Shown in pieces: positions 1 to 7,800 of a DNA stretch of 13,563 nucleotides (positions within the stretch are counted from its first letter, which is position 1; each line of letters opens with the position of its first letter). This DNA is from Cephalothrix simula (Eukaryota > Nemertea > Palaeonemertea > Archinemertea > Cephalotrichidae), in contig JAXIUW010114449.1 of the NCBI GenBank assembly GCA_035591015.1, positions 1 to 13,563 on the forward strand, given 5' to 3'. Made by a program: the position numbers and the translations under genes. The notes under the pieces are model-generated. The model ran no database searches. It was given only the letters and a program-made list of their open reading frames with translations, and was not told where the DNA came from.

Positions 1-109
1 TTGGGTGGTGGGTGTCAAGACCCAGATTTCAGTTATCTGACGCTAGGTGTCTGAAGTTGTCTGACAACCCCCCCCCCTCTGGCTGCTGCAAATATCACAT
101 ACAGACTTT

Positions 110-355
110 TACCAGTGGCACATGTGATTTTGAGATAGGCCCCGTTATCCCGGTATTTTTCTCATACTTATGACGTCATGATCAAAGTAGCTGGATAGCC
201 AATAACACAACATTGCCCTGGTGATTTTGGGATATCTCCGAATTATGACGTCAGGAATATCACCTCGATTGGATCCCAGTTTGATTATAATGATGTCATA
301 AGAGGTCAAAGGTGCTGCAATATCGCGATATCCCAAAATCGAATGGCCACTGGTA
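110..355. mobile_element. Palindromic MITE flanked by TA (112-353)
   Basis: The ends are CCAGTGGC (112-119) and its inverse (347-353 and the base before), each immediately flanked by TA (110-111 and 354-355). The arms remain related inward: GATTTTGAGATA on the left against GATTTTGGGATA on the right, and TTATGACGTCAT against TTATGACATCAT. About 242 bp with no coding frame. The TA duplication suggests a non-autonomous Tc1/mariner-type element; the family itself is not recognised. Confidence 0.6.
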
Positions 356-573
356 TTGGTAAGGTGAGAAAACTTTTACAGGTTAAACAAAAAGCACAGT
401 CACTGGAAATTTTAGAGAATTTGAGGTGTGACAAAATCACGGCTATATATGAGCTTAAGCAAGTTTATTGCACAAGCCTTCACGTACTACTTCAGGCGAT
501 AAGCGACAATACTGTACTGTAATTCATTACAGTAATAGGCAGAAATGCCTATAGGCCTACTATCATTACTCAC

Positions 574-609
574 TTGTGGTAAGCATAGCTGTAACCATGA
601 TATTTTTGT
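574..609 (-). CDS. Weak candidate exon downstream of exon 8
   Basis: Minus strand. The acceptor TATATCACTTCACAG ends at 610 and a strong GTGAGT donor begins at 573. With the phase left by exon 8 it would encode QKYHGYSYAYH in 36 nt and leave in phase 2. The frame is open, but the segment is short, the peptide matches nothing I know, and one extra CAG lies inside it. Chance pairing of splice-like signals is quite possible. Confidence 0.2.
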
Positions 610-934
610 CTGTGAAGTGATATAAAGGTGCAAAATATGAGAATATTATCAAAAGAAATTTTAACAAGTTTTATTTTCTTGTATGTATTACATGGGCTGA
701 GAAACCAAGGGAAACTGCATGGGTGGAATAATTGGATGAGAATTGCCAAAATGACATTTTAATATTTTATATTTTTTGCCACATTTTGCATCCATAATTT
801 TCCATCAGATGGGGGATATTACATGTATATTGGTATGTATAAATTATGCTTGGAAATAAATGCTTTCCTTCTAGGAAATCTCGACGGGGCCGAAGACCGG
901 TATAAGAGGGTCTAGCAAGCAGGGTGGGTATCGA

Positions 935-1011
935 TCCCGATCCCGCCAAGGCTAAATATGAAATATTCCGATCCCGGCAAGGCTAAAAATGGGATATCCC
1001 GATCCCGCTAG
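935..1011. repeat. 31-bp tandem minisatellite, about 2.5 copies
   Basis: Units at 935-965 and 966-996 and a partial unit at 997-1011 share the pattern TCCCGATCCCG-CAAGGCTAAA-ATG--ATA with a few substitutions. The CCCGATCC motif continues in degraded form to about 1130, so the array was probably longer. Confidence 0.7.
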
Positions 1012-1163
1012 ATTTCCGGAGATCCTGGCAACCCATCCCGCCACCCCGATCCGATTAGGCCCATTTTCAACGGAACCCGATTCCGACTGGGCATTTTTCG
1101 CCATACCCGATCCCGTTTTGACCCCTTCCATACCCTCGTATAACGGTCTGCTGTGTCCCCCGG

Positions 1164-1298
1164 CGTTCAGTGTTCGGCATATATTGAATAGGAAATGTAG
1201 AACAATAAAAGCCGGTTGTCAGTGTCCGACGAAAAGGCCATATTATCTGTATATGTTCATACTACAAAGAGGACACTGATTACCAGGGACACTGAACG
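1164..1298. repeat. Nested inverted CAGTGTCC motifs
   Basis: CGTTCAGTGTTC (1164-1175) faces GGACACTGAACG (1287-1298), and inside it TCAGTGTCC (1219-1227) faces GGACACTGA (1271-1279). This makes two nested imperfect stems, probably the remains of a small palindromic element. No function is evident. Confidence 0.4.
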
Positions 1299-1727
1299 CA
1301 TTCACTCCGGTTAACGAATTCACATCTAATTTTTCCAACCATATCATTGATTTATTAAATTTTAACTTCCGAAACTCTATACAACAACTTATTCTAAAAA
1401 TTAATTTGTTCGCTTATATCCAGTTACTCCTTCGGAACCATATTTAGCCGTGTAGGGATAGGGAGATAGGGAAATGGTATACCACCATAAACCTGATGTG
1501 AAAGGAATGCCTGTCCGAAGCCTACTGGATCCTACTGGGTATAATATCGACGAAATAAAACAGGGATTAGTGTCCCCCATCAGTGTTATTTTATACCAGG
1601 ACAAAAATCCCTACGGCCAATGATCCTTATCACAATAGAAATTTTTCATGAACACTGTAAGTGCTTTTGTAACATTTTTTAGAATAGTTCTTGTTTAGAG
1701 TTTAGTATTTAATTTTAATATCGATAC

Positions 1728-1823
1728 CTTGGTTCACCCAGAAAGGGTTTTGCGAGATAATACTGTCCAGGATCTCTGGGGGAATTTTCGTGTTCGTGTT
1801 TAGGTTCTCTACTTGGAGGTGAG
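1728..1823 (-). CDS. Exon 8 of the C1orf87-like gene, linker region
   Basis: Minus strand. A good acceptor (TTTGCACCTGATTTTCAG) ends at 1824. The 96 nt begin with one base (C), which completes the GG left by exon 7 to give Gly. Residues run SPPSREPKHEHENSPRDPGQ, then YYLAKPFLGEP, and the exon ends with AG before a GTATCG donor at 1727. An alternative donor, GTGAAC, lies ten bases earlier (1737) and would change the outgoing phase. The Ser/Pro/His/charged composition fits the linker expected between the two EF-hand pairs. This exon is too short to appear as an isolated open frame and was found by phase matching. Confidence 0.62.
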
Positions 1824-4800
1824 CTGAAAATCAGGTGCAAATTAAAAATGGATAAGCATAATAAATACAATAGCTCTATATACATTGTAACTGTTCATTT
1901 TACCAAAAGACTTATACAGAAAGTATCTAACGCTGTTGTACAGGGGAAAACTCCATTTTCAAATTCAAATTTTAGTCACTTTTAATTAAGTGATTTATGT
2001 TTCTCTTTTCGGATTCTGATAATTTAAATTTCCATGCATACCCATCCCCTAAACATCTGCCATTCCTTTTTATAAAAAAAATCTTGATTTTAAAACGACT
2101 CTTTTTCGACCCTATTATGCACTAGTCAATTAAAGTCACCGCGGAAGGCGGGGATATGTGGGGGATAGCCGAGTTATCCATCAGTTATCCCCAACCTTCG
2201 GGTAAAAAATACGCTACCCAAAAATGGTATATATTTTGGCAAAACTGAGATCAATATTCAAAATTTAAACTTCAAAATTAACAGCCATTACCCCCGCATG
2301 GCGGGGATATAAACGGTAAAACGACGCTGTAGTCTGGTATCCCCACTCTTGGGGGCGGGTAGCTTACATCAAGCCATACCTTAACCAATTTTCCATCCAT
2401 TTGTGATGGAGTCTTTCCCTGTATGAACAGCATTAGATACCTTAGTATTCACCTTTGATTTAACCAAAGACCCATTTCACAGGTTAGTGACACCATATTA
2501 GTAGATAACAAAATGAACATAAGAGAAGTGCAAATTATATTTACCCATGGGGTTGCCGATAATCATCCGCGGCATCGCGTTGAATGATATTTGGTTCCTT
2601 CTTTTGAGCATGAGCCTGTTCCATTTGAGATCGGCGCAGTTCCTCTTCCCGTGCGTCTTTTGATGCGCCATGACTTTCAGCAAGCTTACATGCCGCACCA
2701 AGAAAGGAGATTAGTCTTTCATAATTAATATACCCGTAAGCTTCTGGTCCCACCACAAAGTGTGCGGCTAATAAGCGCAATAATTGTTGAGGTAAATATA
2801 TCTGTAAAAAATAAATTAATATTATACACAAGTGCATAGCCGGAAAAATTGAAAACCAGTTTTAGGATTCCCAAAAATGTACCCCCACCGATTTTCTCGG
2901 AAACAATAGAATTTATCCCCATACATTGATGGATGGTAGGTAAAGAATCTGGGTATTACAATTTTATGACGCCATAGTGGCGCCCCCTAGCGGTGAAAAT
3001 GGAATTAAGCCTCCTGAGTACAGCCTAGACCATTAGAGATAGCAAATTGCGGAATTGAAATCAGCGAACTATTTCTACCTAAGATAGGTAGGTTTTATTT
3101 TTCAAAATAACGCCCTATGAGGTCATACCGTCATATTTTTGTCCTGATAGCGTATCAAAAGTAGGATTAATAAGGAAAAATTGCTGCCAAAATACCTAAA
3201 TGCATACACAAATTACTTTAAATTATCGAGATTGGATCGAGTTGAAATCTGAAGAAATCGGAATTGCAATTCCCATTATTGTCGATTATAACAAGAATTT
3301 ATAAGGGAATTAGGAACAAACACTGGGTTTGCAAGGGTATACATATCTAGGCGGTATTTTAAAATACTTCTATTTCAATAGGCCTTGATATCTATACACC
3401 AATGATAATGAATATTATAAAGCAATATGAATATTTATAACGGCGATGTCCACGGAGGGGGTGTAATATTTTCATGATGTCGGTCAAATTCTTGTAATAT
3501 TGCTTTATAAAACAGTTATTCGACGTTTCTTTGTGCAATATGAGCAGTTAATTATCCTCGGCGCTGCGCGCCTCGGTTAATAACTGCTATCATATTGCAC
3601 TCAGAAAGCGTCGAATAACTGTATAACATTGTACATATGATTTTATTTAATTTATAAAAAAATCCATGTCCCTAGCTTGCTCCAATCCTGAGAAAATTGT
3701 CATATAAAATAGCCAAACTGCGCTTCTTATTTTCTCTATAGTGGCATAAGTCTTCATACCATTTCTCAGCACTCGGGTATAATTACGTCACAAAATAACT
3801 TCTCGCAGTAATTGTGCCGCCATAATAAACTTTAGTCAAACCATTGACCTCATAAACGTTCTAAGGATTTCTTATTAGACCAATGTTGACCCAACGTCAA
3901 ATTCTTAATAATGACGTTATTGTTTGTGATAAACATTCTTTTATAATTTCATTATTGGCTTTCCCAATCATGTGACCGGAAATAATGTGCTCAGAGTAGG
4001 AAGGAAGACAATTGCCTGTTCTTCTTGCTAATTCCCTTATAAATTCCTGATTATAATTATACATGCGACTGGATCGAAGAAAAAAATCTTTAACACTTCA
4101 TCTCTTATTCTGTGTTTAAATTGATATCTAAATCCAAAGTATCCCGTGCATGAATTTAGGTATTTCGGCCCAATTACTTACCTGTCTTTTTGTACAGCAA
4201 TCTACAACATTTTCGAACGGTTCTATCCCTGATAAATTTTTGTCAAAATTTGTCATTTCAACGTATAAATCCTTTAATTTTGACTGATTGACTCTTCCCA
4301 TTTTTAGTTCTTTAGCAACCACTGCCATAAGTCTAGCTTCCTCATTTTTTGTAAGCATAAGTTCATTTCGTGGTAGATAAGTATTAGTTGGTAATAGTTT
4401 AAACAAATCTATTAAATCATCGTCTAAAATTTCTGGAAAACGCTTAGTTACGTAATTTGACTCGTTTGGGGGCGTAGGCGGCTCGCTGAATCTTTCTGGG
4501 GCACCGTTTTGATGTCCATTACCGACTCCATTTAGTTTAAAATTAGTTTCTGAGGTTTGTGTATAGCCATTGTGGAGATGTCCATTAGAAGGGATATTAT
4601 TCTGATGATGATCCCTACTTCCGTTTCCGTTTTGTAGATGCGCGCTTGTTTGAGTTGTTCCATCTTTTCTAGGCGAACGATTTGGGTCTGGTGTAATAGG
4701 CGGCACGACAGGATATGGGTTAATGTTACTGCTGTATGCTGGAACTGTTTCAGTGTTCTGAAAAAAATGTGAATAAATTTTGAAATATGGTCAAGTATAA

Positions 4801-7800
4801 CATAGATCTCAGCATGGTACAACAGTATAATATGCCATGCCCCAACTCTATATGCCGCACCCATATGTTGTTTATGTGAAATTGTCAACTATTAAAACTG
4901 TTTTAGGTGATACTCAAAATAGGTAGAGAGCACCCCATCGTGGCAAAACTGAGACATAGATTAACTAACCGAGATTACCCATATCATTATAAGAATGCGC
5001 GAATTTAATTAGCTCAGGGAACCAGTCAACTATCTGTGGTATATTTCGCAATTAGTATGGTCGAGAGATATAGCGAAAATGAAAATAAGGTGTACATTTT
5101 TTGTTTGATATATAAGCTGACCATTGGCCAATTTAAAAAAAATCGAAGCGGATGATTTTTTTCTATCGGTCTTACAAAGAGAATATTGCAAAACAAATCG
5201 GGCGCTGGGCGGAAGCAAGCGGCGAAAACTGATTTTTGGGTATGGATATGTGTTACTGGGGCCGCGAAGGCCCTTTTGAAAAAAAAGATGGGCCAAAAAT
5301 ATTGATTTTTCGGATTTTAGAAATTGACGCCAAAATCACCCTTGAATGTCCCAAAATTGCGCCAAAGGCCCCAAAATGGGCTCAATATTCTAAATAGGTG
5401 TCAGAGATCGTTTCTACTCCTCAAAGGGGTACGTACATCTGGACCCCAAAACAATGAAAATACCACAGTTCTTTGACTGGTTCCCTGAGCTAATTAAATT
5501 CGCGCATTCTTATAATGATATGGGTCATCTCGGTTATATAACCGCATGGCGGGGACATCTACAAAACTGTAAAACGACGTTAGCCCCGCTATGGCGTGGC
5601 ATTCTTAGGACAATATAGTCCGAAACATTAAGCGAAAGGTTGGACACGAGAAAGGAAGAAGATGTTTAGTAAAGAATTCGGAGTTTCCCCAGAGCCATAA
5701 AAGAAGAGTAAGCGTGAATTTAATTGGGTTGAATTAGGATGAGTGATTCCGAGATTTTTTGGTTCCCAAAATTTTGTCCTTTTCTATATAGAACATTTCC
5801 TTATAGCGAACAGTTTTCCCTTCTACCGACAGTGTTGACTATAAGGAGCTTCTACTGTATTACTGTTACTTTCCATTCAATTGAGGTAGTTTTCAACTTT
5901 CAATTTGTATATACATTTAAATGGCAATATAAAGCTGAAAAAAGTATTGTTTTAATACATGGTTTGGATACGTCACCGCCTAATATTAGAGCATAATTAA
6001 GATTAGAATACAATACAAAAATCTCTAATTCAGAAGCGAGTTCTATCAGCCTCAATTAGGAGCAATTGACTTACATTAATACCTAGGGAGAATATAATTA
6101 CGTAATAATACTCTCCCTGATTAATACTAAACGATATCATAGAATGTCATAACTTTGTGTCGTCATATACACGAACCAATATCGCAAGGTCACTTGAGAT
6201 AGAAAGTTCAAAGGTATGACATGGTCATGCAAAAATAAAGACTATAAATATGCGCATAAAACATTAGTGCCCAGGAAATTTCCTGAAATGGTAATTATAA
6301 AAGCGTGAATGGTTAAGCAACTTTTTGATGGCATTTCATAGTCATTTGACGGTATTCTTGCCAAGGATCAGCTGGCAAGCTTATATCAGAATCATAGTGA
6401 CACAAAAAAGTCGACAGTGGCATAGCGTTTTGCTAGTACCAATAGCACATCAAAAATAGTACTTATCGCAACAAGATTTACATATTAGGTTACATATTCT
6501 ATAAATAGCGCGTAACAAAGAAAAGATATCGACGATATTATATCACGATAACTACTATTATATCATGGGCTATTGCTACAAAGAATAAACAAATAATAAT
6601 CTACGCAGATAAATATAAAAAAAGCCTAGACCGTGTCCCACGTAACTTAAAAAGTTGTGCCTCAGACAATTACCTTTTCCGTGGGAGGGTTTTCCTCCTC
6701 ATGACTTGAACCCTCATCAGGGTCTTTCTGTGGAAAAATTTCAAAACTAATTTTAGATGGTTTAAGGAAGGGCCGAAATTAACCATGAGGTTGATTCTAA
6801 AACAAAACTACAAATCATACACTCAAGCACTAGTAGGTGAGCTGTACCTCGATTCGATTATTTGTAAAACGATACAAACCAATATGTACATAAGTGGATG
6901 GAAATATTGGAAGAACCACTAAAAGCATAATAAATTTTTGAAAGGGCATGAAAAGAGGGTAAAAATTTCATTTCTCATTTACCTGTTACCTGCTTATTTT
7001 CAGGGGGAATAGACTCAACGGTCCGCTTATCTCTAGCCTGGTTCCCTAGCCCTTTTCTGGATAACGATAAGAGTGGGCTAGGTAGCGGAGGTAGCCAGTC
7101 TATGAACCTTTCCGGTTACATTGAACGGATAGTCAAATGACCGGAGGACCTCCAGTTAAAAATTTCGAAAATATAAAACCGTTTTTTCTTTAAAAAAACA
7201 CTTTCTTGTACTTGTTTAACCGAATATTATGCGTTAAGGTGTTAGCACAACGGATCATGGTGTCATTTGACTATCCGTGCAATGTAACCGGAAAGGTTCA
7301 TAGACCAAATTTAACCTAGCTCTTTTCTTCTTATCGTTATCCAGAAAAGAGCCAGGGAACCAGGCTAGCTTATCCCTTACTTAGCCGTACAGAGCACACT
7401 CTTCTCGAATGATCCCCAGGGCTTTAACGTGCGAGCCCACGCCCTAATGGCCCGCCTTTGATGAAGCAGTCGGCATGCACTGCTTTGTCTTCACCCAATG
7501 GCGCCTACCGGAAATAGAACCCGGGATCCCTTGCGAAACAACCCAGCGCTCTATCCTACACCACATTGATATTTCCGGCGAAAAATGTGTTAAAAATCCG
7601 GCCGAAAATAATCCATTTTTTTAGACTGGAAATTGAAGGGACAACTCGAATCACCCAATCTGGACCAAAAAATAGCTGGGTCGATCCATGTTAGCAATGC
7701 TCGTTTCGTGCCATCCATTTTTGTACTGATTAATCGTTTTATTCATCTAATACAGCCTACTTTCTGACTTTCATTCACAAAAAAACACTCACCAATCAAC

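Larger units (their letters stand above)
1..1727 (-). other. Partial last intron in the window (intron 8)
   Basis: This is AT-rich non-coding DNA after the exon 8 donor. It contains the palindromic MITE at 112-353, the minisatellite at 935-1011, a cluster of CAGTGTCC-type inverted motifs (1164-1298), and the weak exon candidate at 574-609. The stretches 360-570, 612-934 and 1300-1727 show nothing else that I can support. Confidence 0.5.
2802..4181 (-). other. Intron 6
   Basis: This 1380-bp GT-AG intron lies between exons 6 and 7. It holds the CTCF-like motif at 2979-2993 and the paired palindromes at 3415-3622. The segments 3000-3414 and 3625-4181 are AT-rich with no gene, RNA or repeat that I can name. 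Confidence 0.65.
4758..6673 (-). other. Intron 5
   Basis: This 1916-bp GT-AG intron lies between exons 5 and 6. It contains the split copy of the dispersed repeat (4941-4967 and 5535-5579) with the young MITE inserted in it. From 5640 to 6670 it is AT-rich, with an 85-codon plus-strand frame (5739-5996) that looks like chance, and nothing else that I can support. Confidence 0.65.

Noticed and set aside
360-410. Minus-strand frame reading SDCAFCLTCKSFLTL after a CCAG acceptor
   Set aside because: It runs into the MITE at 353, has no sound donor, and does not resemble the EF-hand region expected next.
989-1279. 96-codon plus-strand frame rich in Pro
   Set aside because: It is produced by the CCCGATCC minisatellite and its decayed continuation.
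5030-5296. 88-codon minus-strand frame inside the young MITE
   Set aside because: It has no transposase motif or catalytic triad, and it overlaps the terminal repeat. The element looks non-autonomous.
5739-5996. 85-codon plus-strand frame starting MSDSEIFWFPKF
   Set aside because: It is Phe/Tyr/Ile/Val-rich with no domain, consistent with AT-rich intron read by chance. It has no splice or promoter context.
7501-7570. Functional tRNA gene
   Set aside because: Box-like sequences are present, but the arms do not pair into a cloverleaf and a long non-tRNA body follows, so a SINE fits better.
7785-7797. Second donor-like GTGAGT downstream of exon 4 on the minus strand
   Set aside because: Extending exon 4 to it passes an in-frame TAG, and a separate exon there would be only about 12 nt without a proper acceptor.
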